Positions 7,894-16,392 of a stretch of 64,000 nucleotides of DNA are shown here, in pieces. Location of the stretch: assembly GCA_039928925.1 (NCBI GenBank), contig JBDSSF010000001.1, positions 1-64,000 of the forward strand, given 5' to 3'. How positions within the stretch are numbered: position 1 is the first letter of the stretch; each line of letters starts with the position of its first letter. The DNA comes from Candidatus Saccharimonadales bacterium. GTDB lineage: Bacteria > Patescibacteriota > Saccharimonadia > Saccharimonadales > Saccharimonadaceae. The notes under the pieces were generated by a model. The model worked only from the letters and a program-made list of their open reading frames with translations. It was not told where the DNA came from and ran no database searches. Position numbers and translations under genes: made by a program.

Positions 7894-8251
7894 GCGCTTC
7901 TTTGACACGTCCAACAACTTGACGCGGCGTAAGATCGGCTTTGACGATATAACTATGAATTCCTAATGCACGCAGGCTCTTTGGTGCTTCTTCCTCGCCT
8001 AGATTTGTAAGAATAATGACAGGAATTGTTTTACCCCAACTCTTCGCACGGATATTTTCAAGTGCTTCTGCGCCACCCATGTGGGGCATTTGTAGATCAA
8101 GTAGAATAATGTCTGGCAGGAATTTTTCAACCATAGTAACGCCACGCTCGCCGTTATCTGCAAGCTGCACATCAAAGCCATCAGCTTCAAATTTCATGCG
8201 GTACATTTGGTTAATTACTGGGTCGTCTTCGATGATAGCTATTTTGGTCAT
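7880..8251 (-). CDS. Stand-alone CheY-like response regulator
   Basis: 123 aa, a single receiver domain without output domain. Acidic pair EDD (residues 8-10), phospho-acceptor Asp52 in LLDLQMP, Thr82 (ILTN) and Lys104 (YIVKAD) are all in place. It could act by protein contact or as a phosphorelay shuttle. It is divergent from the acyltransferase-like gene 8312 and 1.3 kb from the histidine kinase at 9561, its most likely phosphodonor. TATACT lies 11 nt before the ATG. Confidence 0.9.
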   Translation of the reverse strand: MTKIAIIEDDPVINQMYRMKFEADGFDVQLADNGERGVTMVEKFLPDIILLDLQMPHMGGAEALENIRAKSWGKTIPVIILTNLGEEEAPKSLRALGIHSYIVKADLTPRQVVGRVKEALNLV

Positions 8252-8311
8252 ATACTAAAAATAGTATACCACAAGCAGTACCTGGACAGGTGGTGATGGT
8301 ATGATAAGACC

Positions 8312-9520
8312 ATGACAGCAGCTGAACGCTACGGCACAGAAAGACTTTCAGAAGTACCAAAAGCACCCATGTTTCGTAGTGGCAAGCACACGATCTCGTC
8401 ACGCGATCCCACGCAGGGACAGGTTGTTCGTGAGTTTGCTCAGTCAATGCACACCCAGGTCTATCTTGATAAGCACTTTATTGAACCGGTTGATCTTGAC
8501 GAACGGGGCATGTTTACTGATGAATATAATGACAGGGCTACATATGTAGTTGCGGAAAATGGACAGCGCTACTCGGCGTGTCGATATATCGCTGCAACAA
8601 AAAAAGAAGGACTTATGTCACTCCCTACTCCAAGGCACTTTGCACTTGATGCGAAAGAAGTGCAGGACGTCGCAGGTACACGGCTGGTTGACCTAAGAGC
8701 TTCCGAAGTCGTAGAAATATCAGGACTCGTTTCAGTAAAGCGAGAAGATAAAGAGGTAGGACATTCGGGTGACCTGAACGCAACCTGGCTTCTTCACTCT
8801 GCCGCTCTTCGTGAGTCACTTGACCAGGGGCATAAGTTATGGCTTCTTAATACTCACGAGACACTTATTCGCCAACTTGAAATTATTCTAGGTCCAGATC
8901 AGATTCATAGACTCGGTGCGCCTATGGACTATATGGGATCAATGACAGTTCCAGTTGCGATTAATCCCCAATCTGTTGTAACGAGCGCGCTCAATGATGA
9001 TAGTATTCACGGAGAAGCGAAACGGCATCATCTTATGGAAGCTCTTCCCGGTGTCAATGCCGACAAATTGTCTAAAGAGACGAAGGCAGCTCTTGAACGG
9101 AGAGGAATTCCATATGTCAAAACTCCACGCCTCGAGCGGCTTGTAAAAAGTCCAAAGACTTGGGTTAATACCGCGCTCGGAGCATATGCCCTTGCAAGGG
9201 CAGCACCACTCCCAGCTATAGATCAGTTTCACGGTGATTGGCGAGTATTTTTAGCATTGGATTTAGTAACTGTTGCACCGTATACCTGGGGAATTACAAC
9301 GGCTGCGACAGGTACGACCCGCCGCCGCCGTCTCGTCGGGGCTTCGGCTGCTGTTGGGGGTTTTGCGACGCCTTATGCATATCTTATTGGAACAGGGGAT
9401 CATTATCCGCCAATTGTCGATGGAGCTATCGCTGGCTTTGTTGGGCTTGCGACACTACAAGAGGTTGCGAAAAATCGGAGGAATAAACGGATCTTTCGTG
9501 AATTAGAAGCAGTTAAATAG
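8312..9520 (+). CDS. GNAT/autoinducer-synthase-like protein with C-terminal membrane region
   Basis: 402 aa. Residues about 30-215 recall the LuxI/FeeM branch of the GNAT fold: KHFIEPVDLDERGMF, DEYNDRATYVVAENG, a CRYI strand, LPTPRHFALD and VVEISGLVSV occupy the places of the LuxI blocks. Those enzymes make N-acyl homoserine lactones or N-acyl amino acids. Residues about 300-390 hold three or four hydrophobic segments, so the enzyme would be membrane-bound. TATGAT with TGG in front ends 6 nt before ATG (leaderless). The histidine kinase follows after about 40 bases. The assignment is by pattern only; a different GNAT acyltransferase is equally possible. Confidence 0.5.
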   Translation: MTAAERYGTERLSEVPKAPMFRSGKHTISSRDPTQGQVVREFAQSMHTQVYLDKHFIEPVDLDERGMFTDEYNDRATYVVAENGQRYSACRYIAATKKEGLMSLPTPRHFALDAKEVQDVAGTRLVDLRASEVVEISGLVSVKREDKEVGHSGDLNATWLLHSAALRESLDQGHKLWLLNTHETLIRQLEIILGPDQIHRLGAPMDYMGSMTVPVAINPQSVVTSALNDDSIHGEAKRHHLMEALPGVNADKLSKETKAALERRGIPYVKTPRLERLVKSPKTWVNTALGAYALARAAPLPAIDQFHGDWRVFLALDLVTVAPYTWGITTAATGTTRRRRLVGASAAVGGFATPYAYLIGTGDHYPPIVDGAIAGFVGLATLQEVAKNRRNKRIFRELEAVK

Positions 9521-9560
9521 CCAGTATACGTATACCCACCTTTCACGCTATACTATGCTT

Positions 9561-11762
9561 ATGCTATTCGAACTCTGGCTACTGCTAACGACAAATATAA
9601 TTGTCGCCCTCGTAATATTAGTTGTTATGTTCGCGACAACAGTTCCACGAAGACTGAGGGTCACTTTAATACTTACAATTGGAAGTTTGGCTGCCTGGCA
9701 AGATACTGTGTATATTTCAAATAATACCCACGAGGCAGTGGAGTTTTGGAATAACCTTGCATTTGTATGGCCAGGCCTCGCTATTATTAGTTTCTTCATA
9801 TTTGTGCATCAACTCGGGACCCACAAAAAGTGGCTACCGGGAAATCGGCTACATACTGTGGTGAAATATTTTCCGAATGTCGTATTAACAGTTGGCTTAA
9901 CATTACAGCTTTTAGCACTTTTTAGTAATCAGATTTACGTCCAGGGAGATCAAGCCGATGTATTCGTAAGAGGAAGCCAATACATTACATATATTGTAGG
10001 GCTCCTTATGTCGCTTGCAGCAGTCGTTAGCTACGTGTTTTTAAATACACTCATCGTTCGAAAAAACTCTCGTGATCACCGGGCCATTCAAACAGTTTTC
10101 GACACGCTCATCATAGCTGTGCTATTTGGCCTTACGTTTAATGTGATTCTTCCGTTAATGACAAGTAGCCAAATGTATGCTGAATTTGGCTCTCTGACGG
10201 TTGTAATATTTGCAATCGGTTTTACGATGAGCGTCATGAGAGGACAGCTGCTCGATATTAAGTTGTATGCGGTACGTACAGTCGTCTATCTTCTCTCTAT
10301 TCTGAGCCTTGCACTTATATATGCATTAATTGCATATAGCATCTCGCAGTGGATTTTAGATTACACATCAACAGCGACGCAGGGTCTGATTAATATGGCG
10401 CTTGCACTCCTGCTTGCATTTATTTTCCAGCCAATTAAGCGATTTTTCGATCGTCTGACAAATCACTTTTTTTATCAAGACTATTACAGTAGAGGTGACT
10501 TTTTCGCACGGTTTAGCAGTCTTTTGACATCAACAACAGATCTACGTGGGCTTCTTGAGCGTGCTGCGACTGAAATTAGTAATACGCTTCATTCAGAATT
10601 TGGCTTTTTTGTCGTTTATGACGATGACGGTCATTATGTTTCAGCCGGTACTGGCAAGCACGATCATTTTTCAACAAGTGACATGCATAAAATCAATGAG
10701 TATTTGCGCACTAACGGCGATCATGCAGTGATTACTGAGTTGTTCGACGACGACTCTTCGTTTCAAAGCCGCCTTTTAAATCAGCACGATGTTGCCGTTA
10801 CATTGCCGCTATTTAGAGCACCTGGTGAGATTATAGGTTTTTTTGCGCTTGGTACGCATAAGAGTGGTCGTTACTCTAAACGAGACATACATACAATTGA
10901 AACGATTTCAGATGAGTTAGTCATTGCAATCCAGAATGCACTATCCGTCCAGGAGATAAAAGAGCTTAACGCAACCCTTGAGCATCGTATTGATGAAGCA
11001 ACAAAAGAACTACGTGAATCAAACGCTCAGTTACAGCACCTTGATGCGACAAAAGATGAGTTTATCAGTATGGCAAGTCACCAGCTGCGTACTCCGCTTA
11101 CAAGCGTCAAGGGCTATATTAGCATGGTGATTGAAGGTGACGTAGGTAAGATTAGTGGTGCACAAAAGCAGCTACTTAGTGAGGCCTTTACTAGTAGTGA
11201 GCGCATGGTGCATCTCATCAACGACTTCTTGAATGTTTCAAGGCTACAGACAGGTAAATTTATGATTGATCGTCGCGAGATCGATCTTGCAAAACTAGTG
11301 GAGCAGGAACTTGATAGTCTTCAAACAACAGCAAGGTCACACGATTTGAAGCTTCGTTATCGTCGGCCTTCACACATACCTCTTCTTTACCTTGATGAAG
11401 GAAAGCTTCGTCAGGTCATTATGAATTTTGTCGATAATGCCATTTACTACTCCCGCGAAAATAGCACGATCTCAGTGGGACTTTCAGTCGAAAATGGTGA
11501 TGTGGTATTTGTCGTGAAAGACACAGGTATCGGTGTTCCGCTTGGCGAACAAAAACATCTCTTTGGTAAGTTCTTCCGCGCTACTAACGCCAGGACTCAG
11601 CGTCCAGACGGAACTGGTGTCGGTCTATTTCTCGCAAAGAAAGTTATCATTGCCCATGGAGGCTCAATGATATTTGATTCCGTTGAAGGTCAGGGAAGTA
11701 CGTTCGGTTTCCGTTTACCGGTAAAGAAATTGTCTGAACCGCCGCTAGAAAACGCGCAGTAG
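9561..11762 (+). CDS. Membrane sensor histidine kinase (7TM-GAF-HisKA-HATPase)
   Basis: About 733 aa. Seven or eight hydrophobic segments fill the first 290 residues (7TM sensor type), followed by a GAF domain (about 320-460), a coiled linker (460-490), HisKA with phospho-His near 505 (SMASHQLRTPL) and HATPase_c with N box (NFVDNAIYYS), G1 (DTGIGVP) and G2 (GTGVGLFLAKK). An ATG at 9555 also exists; I chose 9561 because TATACT ends exactly 6 nt before it, the spacing seen at other leaderless genes here. It sits behind the GNAT-like gene, and the CheY-like protein at 7880 is the nearest partner. The 3' end overlaps the 11745 gene by 18 bases. Confidence 0.9.
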   Translation: MLFELWLLLTTNIIVALVILVVMFATTVPRRLRVTLILTIGSLAAWQDTVYISNNTHEAVEFWNNLAFVWPGLAIISFFIFVHQLGTHKKWLPGNRLHTVVKYFPNVVLTVGLTLQLLALFSNQIYVQGDQADVFVRGSQYITYIVGLLMSLAAVVSYVFLNTLIVRKNSRDHRAIQTVFDTLIIAVLFGLTFNVILPLMTSSQMYAEFGSLTVVIFAIGFTMSVMRGQLLDIKLYAVRTVVYLLSILSLALIYALIAYSISQWILDYTSTATQGLINMALALLLAFIFQPIKRFFDRLTNHFFYQDYYSRGDFFARFSSLLTSTTDLRGLLERAATEISNTLHSEFGFFVVYDDDGHYVSAGTGKHDHFSTSDMHKINEYLRTNGDHAVITELFDDDSSFQSRLLNQHDVAVTLPLFRAPGEIIGFFALGTHKSGRYSKRDIHTIETISDELVIAIQNALSVQEIKELNATLEHRIDEATKELRESNAQLQHLDATKDEFISMASHQLRTPLTSVKGYISMVIEGDVGKISGAQKQLLSEAFTSSERMVHLINDFLNVSRLQTGKFMIDRREIDLAKLVEQELDSLQTTARSHDLKLRYRRPSHIPLLYLDEGKLRQVIMNFVDNAIYYSRENSTISVGLSVENGDVVFVVKDTGIGVPLGEQKHLFGKFFRATNARTQRPDGTGVGLFLAKKVIIAHGGSMIFDSVEGQGSTFGFRLPVKKLSEPPLENAQ

Positions 11763-11957
11763 TTCCGTGATAAGCCAGATAACGACAAGCGCGACGCCAC
11801 TACCAATTAGAACTGGCTTTGCAAAACGCTTTTTCTCAAACCACCACTGACCTATCTTGCTACGGTTCGCAGCTTCAATACGAGTTATAGTAGGGCGGGT
11901 GATAGCAGCATCAACGCCTTTATAAACTTTGTTACGCTTCTTTTTTTGCTTTGCCAT
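11745..11957 (-). CDS. Small basic single-TM protein
   Basis: 70 aa. A very basic N-terminus (MAKQKKKRNKVYKG) and a long soluble part are followed by one transmembrane helix (about 47-66) at the C-terminus, so the basic tail should be cytosolic. No family is recognised. The promoter TGTTATACT sits 9 nt before ATG and overlaps the T-tract of the preceding terminator. Tail-to-tail overlap with the histidine kinase. Confidence 0.6.
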   Translation of the reverse strand: MAKQKKKRNKVYKGVDAAITRPTITRIEAANRSKIGQWWFEKKRFAKPVLIGSGVALVVIWLITELLRVF

Positions 11958-11976
11958 AATATATATAGTATAACAA

Positions 11977-12007
11977 AAATTACCCCCGCATGATACGGGG
12001 GTAATTT
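11977..12007 (-). terminator. Terminator of the surface-protein gene
   Basis: A 12-bp perfect stem (AAATTACCCCCG / CGGGGGTAATTT) with 7-nt loop, followed on the minus strand by TTTTTG. It closes the 12054-13361 gene. Confidence 0.9.
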
Positions 12008-12053
12008 GATCTGAGCGCTGATGCTTCAGTAGGTTGAGAGCGGTCAGACTCGA

Positions 12054-13361
12054 TTAACGTTGTGCAACTGCACGTCGGCTTGTTACGTAGTAGGCGATTG
12101 CTGCAATAAGTGCACCAAGACCTAGAACGCTTACGATGTTTTCTGTCATACCAGTTGTAGGTAGTTCAGTAACAGGTGCGGTAACACAGTCAGGACTGTT
12201 TACTGGCAATGTTTCTTTGCCTGGAACAGTACATAGTACTGGTGTTCCTGGTGCACATGTTTTACTAACAACGACATTTGCTGTGTCACTCTTATTACCA
12301 TTGTTAGTTACAGCAGTTGCTGTGTTAACAAGTGTATTAACGCCACACTTTGCAAGCTTATCGTTGTCAGCAATTTTAGCTGTGAACTTGACATAAGCAT
12401 TACCGGTTGGTGCGTATGCACCGATAGCAAGACCAGATGGGCTTGTAACGCCATCAATAGTCTTTGTCCATTGACCGTTAGTTTTGCTGTTTGAAACTTC
12501 AGTAGTTCCGGCAACATAACTGACGCCAGCAGGGAGTGCGTCACGGATAGCGACGTCATTTTGCTGAGTTGTACCATTATTTTTGTACTGGATTTTGTAC
12601 TGAACTTCGTCACCAGGATTAACAGTTACAGATTCACCGTAAGTGTTTGCACCGTTTTTGCTGACTTGTTTAGTTACTTCAAAGTTTGGTTGATCAACTG
12701 TAAATTTATATACAACGTATCCAGCGTACTGGTTACAACCAGGTACTGTACCGTCTAATTTGTCGTAACCAAGGGGTGTACCAGTAGTAAATAAACTGTC
12801 TGGTAGTGTCGCACCGTTTACGGCACCATTGCTGTGAATCACAGCAGAGTTTGGTACGTAGCGAAGTGCAACATCACTTGTTGCAGTCGCATAAGCTTCG
12901 TCCCAGACTTGGCTAGGGTTGCTATTACTTGCACCAACAAATGATGTGATGCGAGCTTTTTCGCCGCTTTTAACTGTTGCAGGCATCTGAGTTCGCATGA
13001 ATGCGTTCTTTGCAATACCAGCGTAGTTATGAGCTGCGTCGTTTAAGTTGCTTGCTGCATTGTTGTGGTAGAAAGAATACACATCGTATGTCTTACCTGG
13101 TTGTAACGTAACGTTCTCACCATAAGCACTCGCAGGTGCAGTATCTTCTTTGATTTGAACGAAGTTTCGTTCATCGCCCTGTGTTGGGTTGTTTGTGATC
13201 GAGTTAAACGTTACATACGAAGCAGGAACTTCCATTGTAAACGTTGGACGATCTGGTCCCCAGGCAAATAATGCTGCTGGGACAAGTACGGCCGCTGCAA
13301 TAATTGCAAGACCAGCTGTACGTTTTGGCGCACGAGAAATCGCGGCGAAAAATTTATTCAT
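12054..13361 (-). CDS. LPxTG-anchored DUF11-type surface protein
   Basis: 435 aa. An N-terminal signal/anchor (APKRTAGLAIIAAAVLVPAALFAW, about 11-34) starts the protein. A unique domain (35-230) with CNQY follows, then a DUF11-like beta domain (about 235-345: NPGDEVQYKIQYKNNG, DALPAGVSYVAGT). A Cys-containing linker leads to the sorting signal LPTTG with hydrophobic helix and RRAVAQR tail. This layout is that of a sortase-anchored surface protein; no sortase gene is in the window. AAAGGAG precedes the ATG, TTTACT-17-TATAAT lies upstream, and a strong terminator follows, so it should be an abundant cell-surface component. Confidence 0.85.
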   Translation of the reverse strand: MNKFFAAISRAPKRTAGLAIIAAAVLVPAALFAWGPDRPTFTMEVPASYVTFNSITNNPTQGDERNFVQIKEDTAPASAYGENVTLQPGKTYDVYSFYHNNAASNLNDAAHNYAGIAKNAFMRTQMPATVKSGEKARITSFVGASNSNPSQVWDEAYATATSDVALRYVPNSAVIHSNGAVNGATLPDSLFTTGTPLGYDKLDGTVPGCNQYAGYVVYKFTVDQPNFEVTKQVSKNGANTYGESVTVNPGDEVQYKIQYKNNGTTQQNDVAIRDALPAGVSYVAGTTEVSNSKTNGQWTKTIDGVTSPSGLAIGAYAPTGNAYVKFTAKIADNDKLAKCGVNTLVNTATAVTNNGNKSDTANVVVSKTCAPGTPVLCTVPGKETLPVNSPDCVTAPVTELPTTGMTENIVSVLGLGALIAAIAYYVTSRRAVAQR

Positions 13362-13375
13362 AACATTTCTCCTTT

Positions 13376-13440
13376 AGCACTCCACGTGCTAGGTTTATTG
13401 GAATTAATCGAATTATATCACAATTGTTTATAAAAGTAAA
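13376..13440 (-). promoter_or_regulatory. Promoter and leader hairpin of the surface protein
   Basis: On the minus strand TTTACT (13440-13435), a 17-bp spacer and TATAAT (13417-13412). A small stem AGCAC/GTGCT (13376-13390) lies just before the Shine-Dalgarno. It is the same promoter type as that at 4971. Confidence 0.7.
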
Positions 13441-13517
13441 TACTTATGTTCTGATATGAGCAGAATTGTTAACGAACACCTACTAGGGAACACAAATCAG
13501 ATCATTACAAAACATGG

Positions 13518-13588
13518 GTAAGCCCGGGAGCTCACCATCAACAACGTGCGTATAAATACGCGGCGTGGGAGGTGAGCCCCTGGGTTAC
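13518..13588. other. Intergenic structured element
   Basis: An imperfect 18-bp inverted repeat (arms 13518-13536 and 13571-13588) encloses a second stem GCGTAT/ATACGC with AA loop. It lies between two minus-strand genes (13377-13663 has no ORF). It may be a further terminator or a small structured RNA; the transcribed strand is not clear. Confidence 0.35.
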
Positions 13589-13615
13589 ATACTGTTATTC
13601 AACATACTACTCCCG

Positions 13616-13657
13616 CAGGGAGAGGGCAGCGCGACAAGCGCGGTTGCCCCCTCCCTG
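13616..13657 (-). terminator. GC-rich hairpin after the Pro/Thr-repeat protein
   Basis: A 13-bp stem with one mismatch (13616-13629 / 13643-13657) and a GC-rich loop, immediately past the stop at 13664. No U-tract follows, so termination efficiency is uncertain. Confidence 0.55.
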
Positions 13658-13663
13658 AGAAGT

Positions 13664-15253
13664 TTAGTGCTTCTGCGTTGCCCGAGGGCGACGCACGATA
13701 CGACTGTTCTTGCGTCGCTTCAGCATCATTCCTCCGAAGAGGAACGGGACTGCGAAGGCTCCAGCAGTGCTGCTAGGAGTCGTCGAGGTCGACGAAGAAG
13801 TCAACGCAACCTTGGCATCCGGATCGGGACTGGAAGTCCCAGGGTCGGATGTCTCGGGGGCGATTGTCGAATCGGTGGTACTCGGTGCTTCGACCGAGCT
13901 CTCCGACGGTTCCGTCGTGGCACCAGGTGCAGTGATGTTAGTCACTTCTTCTCCTGGTGTCGTTGTCGGATTTGCCGGAGACGTCTCCACCGGTGCCACC
14001 GTTTCCGGCGGTCCTGATGGAGATGGTGCGGTCGGCTTCCCCGACTCCGATGGTTCCACTCCACCAGGCTTCGGGCACAACCCATTGCTGGGTACTGGCG
14101 TCTTCGGCGGAGCCGGAGGCGGGCAGTACTCGACTGGCGGCGTCGTCGGCGTGGTAGGCGTCGTCGGCGTCGTGGGGGTGGTCGGAGTGGTAGGCGTCGT
14201 CGGCGTGGTGGGAGTCGTCGGAGTTCCCGGCGTCGTCGGCGTTGTTGGCGTCGTCGGCGTGGTGGGAGTCGTCGGAGTCGTCGGTACCGTTGATGTAGGC
14301 GGTGTCGTCAACACAGGGGGCGTCGTCGTTACCGGCGGCGTCTTTGCGGGAGGAACCGCCGGAGTGACAGGGGGGAGAACTGTGTTTCCACATCTCACCA
14401 ATGTCACAACGGTGACCTTATCCTTCTGGATGATCAGTGCACTGCGGTTACCCGAAATGCCACGCGTCCCGGTCACTCCTTCAGAGGAGTAGCCGGTGTT
14501 CATGGCATCGGCGGGGGCAAGCCCGATGAAGAGCTTACCCGTCGCGTACAGCTTCACCAGCTTGGCGTGGAGCGCCTGTCCCTCTTGCGAGATATAGACG
14601 TTGTTCTTGGTCAACAGTGGTCCGACATTGTTGGGGTCGTTCCACATGTTGGCCGCGTAGCCAAGCGTTGCGAGCGTGTAGGGATTGTGCTTCGCAGCCT
14701 CCAACAAGTTGGCGGCCTTCTGCTTCGGGGTTTCGCCCGCAATCCCATTCTCGATGAAGTTGTGATGAGCGTTGGTGGACATGTCCACCAACCACTCATT
14801 CGGGTTGGTCTTGATCACGGCTGCTGCTTTACCTGCGCCGACCGGAGTCGGCTGCTTGGTTGCAGCGGCAGCTTGTGCGGTCGAGGCCGACGATGGTGCA
14901 GTTGCCACCACCGTCGCCGGTGCAGTTGTTGCCTGACTCCCTACCACCGCATTGGCGGGAGGCGTTGCCGCCCCTCCCCATGGAAGTGAGAAGAGAATCA
15001 TAGCCACAGCAATCAAGAATCCGGTGACCACGACTCGAAAGCCGAAGTCATTGGGGATTCCAAACGCGACGATGACCAGTATGACCCAGATCACCCAAAA
15101 AAGCAGGGTGATCAAGCCGTTGACGGGGTACCCGTAGGTGGTGAACAGGAGAAATCCTGCTGCCATCCATGCGAGTACGAAGAACTGCGGCAGAACCAAT
15201 GCGAAGCTGACGATCCCGAGGACCACCAGTACCACTACGAAAATCCAGAACAT
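13664..15253 (-). CDS. Membrane protein with Pro/Thr repeats and C-terminal anchor, GC-rich
   Basis: About 529 aa. Four hydrophobic segments in residues 1-105 are followed by an Ala-rich linker. A soluble domain (about 155-300) contains NVGPLLTKNN, YISQEGQALHAKLVKLY, LFIGLAPADAM and a Cys. A Pro-Thr repeat tract (PTT units), a second Pro/Ser/Glu-rich stretch, and a final hydrophobic helix with basic tail (MMLKRRKNSRIVRRPR) complete it. A GTG at 15262 overlaps the upstream stop (GTGA), but AAGGAA is well placed only for the ATG at 15253. Base composition is clearly higher in GC than in neighbours. The rod-like repeat suggests a surface-exposed stalk; the function is unknown. Confidence 0.7.
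   Translation of the reverse strand: MFWIFVVVLVVLGIVSFALVLPQFFVLAWMAAGFLLFTTYGYPVNGLITLLFWVIWVILVIVAFGIPNDFGFRVVVTGFLIAVAMILFSLPWGGAATPPANAVVGSQATTAPATVVATAPSSASTAQAAAATKQPTPVGAGKAAAVIKTNPNEWLVDMSTNAHHNFIENGIAGETPKQKAANLLEAAKHNPYTLATLGYAANMWNDPNNVGPLLTKNNVYISQEGQALHAKLVKLYATGKLFIGLAPADAMNTGYSSEGVTGTRGISGNRSALIIQKDKVTVVTLVRCGNTVLPPVTPAVPPAKTPPVTTTPPVLTTPPTSTVPTTPTTPTTPTTPTTPTTPGTPTTPTTPTTPTTPTTPTTPTTPTTPTTPPVEYCPPPAPPKTPVPSNGLCPKPGGVEPSESGKPTAPSPSGPPETVAPVETSPANPTTTPGEEVTNITAPGATTEPSESSVEAPSTTDSTIAPETSDPGTSSPDPDAKVALTSSSTSTTPSSTAGAFAVPFLFGGMMLKRRKNSRIVRRPRATQKH
14140..14290. repeat. Tandem 9-bp repeats coding Thr-Pro-Thr
   Basis: Degenerate 9-bp units (variants of GTCGTCGGC on the plus strand) encode the Pro-Thr tract. 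Such arrays change length easily by slippage. Confidence 0.8.
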
Positions 15254-15258
15254 GGTTG

Positions 15259-15864
15259 TCACTTTCCTTCGTTGATGGTGGGGTCCTTGGGGCTGTACTT
15301 GATGCGGAAATCACGAGCAACACGCCTGAGGCGGGAAGTCGCGGTCTCCTTCTTCGGGCTGTCCGTGTCGATCGATTCTGCACTGGGCGGATTCGGTCGA
15401 CGGGTCGGACGAACAGGTCGAGCGACGGGCTTTGCTGGAGTACGGGGTGGCACGCCCATGAATGAGGCGCTGACCACGTCCTTCACTCCAGTGAGGATGT
15501 CGCTCTTGTTGTCGTCCGGACCACTGAGAAGCTGGCTGCGCAGGCTCTGCGTGAGGGAATCGGATGCAGCGGAGTACCGCTGCAGGAGTTCCCCGTAGAG
15601 CTTGTTGGCATTTGTCAGGTCGTCGTTCTTGATGAACTCCCTGACGACCACGAAGATCGACCACCACTTCTTGCCGATGAGGTTGTACGCATCGGTGAGA
15701 TTGGCAATGGTCTCGGTGGTCTTCGGGTCGCTCGCTCCGAGCTGCGTGAGCGCTTCGATCTCCGTTTTGAGGGTGACACGGAGCGCTTTGCGCGTCTCGT
15801 TGAGCCCTTCCGGGCCGCCGAGGCGAGCGTGCAGTTCGGTTTTCGTGTACTTCATTTCGGTCAT
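15259..15864 (-). CDS. Helical protein with Pro/Arg-rich tail, GC-rich
   Basis: 201 aa from ATG at 15864 (MTEMKYTKTEL), preceded by AAAGGG at good distance; the TTG at 15879 is less likely. Residues 1-115 look alpha-helical (LGGPEGLNETRKALRV, LTDAYNLIGKKWWSIF, ANKLYGELLQRYS). Then comes a basic Pro-rich linker (PAKPVARPVRPTRRPN) and a charged C-terminus. No family is recognised. It is the first gene of a two-gene unit with the repeat protein at 13664, and the stop overlaps the alternative GTG of that gene. The GC-rich codon use is shared by both. Confidence 0.65.
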   Translation of the reverse strand: MTEMKYTKTELHARLGGPEGLNETRKALRVTLKTEIEALTQLGASDPKTTETIANLTDAYNLIGKKWWSIFVVVREFIKNDDLTNANKLYGELLQRYSAASDSLTQSLRSQLLSGPDDNKSDILTGVKDVVSASFMGVPPRTPAKPVARPVRPTRRPNPPSAESIDTDSPKKETATSRLRRVARDFRIKYSPKDPTINEGK

Positions 15865-15919
15865 TTCGTACCCTTTCAAGGTGTTTGCGACGGCACGATG
15901 CCATCGGTTGCACCCAGGT

Positions 15920-16057
15920 AAGGGTCAACAGTCAATCGACAAATATCGACTGGCTGTTAACCCTTACGGGTAGAAGAGCTATAGTATATGAATAAACAGT
16001 ATGTCTTCTACGGATAAATAAATCTATCACGTAGGCGCTGCAAACTGCAGCATTATA
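15920..16057 (-). promoter_or_regulatory. Long structured leader upstream of the GC-rich operon
   Basis: The 513-bp gap 15880-16392 has no gene. Reading the minus strand: TATAAT at 16057-16052, then GCTGCA/TGCAGC (16037-16051), then an 8-bp stem with a 26-nt loop (GTAGAAGA/TCTTCTAC, 15970-16011), then a 20-bp imperfect stem (15920-15965). No good -35 is seen for this -10; another candidate -10 (TATACT) lies near 15985. A transcript from here would carry a leader of about 180 nt. Confidence 0.45.
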
Positions 16058-16299
16058 CGGGCAACTAAGTTGTACGCACGATGCTACAGGTTACAGCAGT
16101 TAGGACATGTGCTGTAATGATCTGATTTGTTAATGTTCCCACCCGCACATTTAGATTTCTCGAACGTACGAGTGATGTTACTAATCTATCATATTATTGC
16201 TAAAATGTCAATGGTCTGTGCTATTTTAAAATCATAAAAAAGTATGTCCTACTACGGGTAGCGTAGCTGTTCACTATAGGTATACTATATATGTAATAT

Positions 16300-16328
16300 T
16301 TGACATATATTGTCAATAAGCGTATAAA
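16300..16328 (+). promoter_or_regulatory. Sigma70 promoter of the 16393 gene
   Basis: Consensus TTGACA (16300-16305), 17-bp spacer, TATAAA (16323-16328). The leader contains a small stem around CTAGGGA/TCCCTTAG. Confidence 0.8.
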
Positions 16329-16392
16329 CATATATCAAGCACGTCTAGGGAAATCCCTTAGGCATAGTGCGGCACAGAGGAGTTGGTAGCGT

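Noticed and set aside
14140-14290. CRISPR-like array
   Set aside because: The short repeats are 9-bp coding repeats for Thr-Pro in frame with a protein, without spacers or cas genes.
13710-14492. Plus-strand 260-codon ORF rich in Gly-Val
   Set aside because: It is the antisense shadow of the GC-rich Pro/Thr repeat gene; no ribosome-binding site, and the minus frame has membrane helices and a coupled upstream gene.
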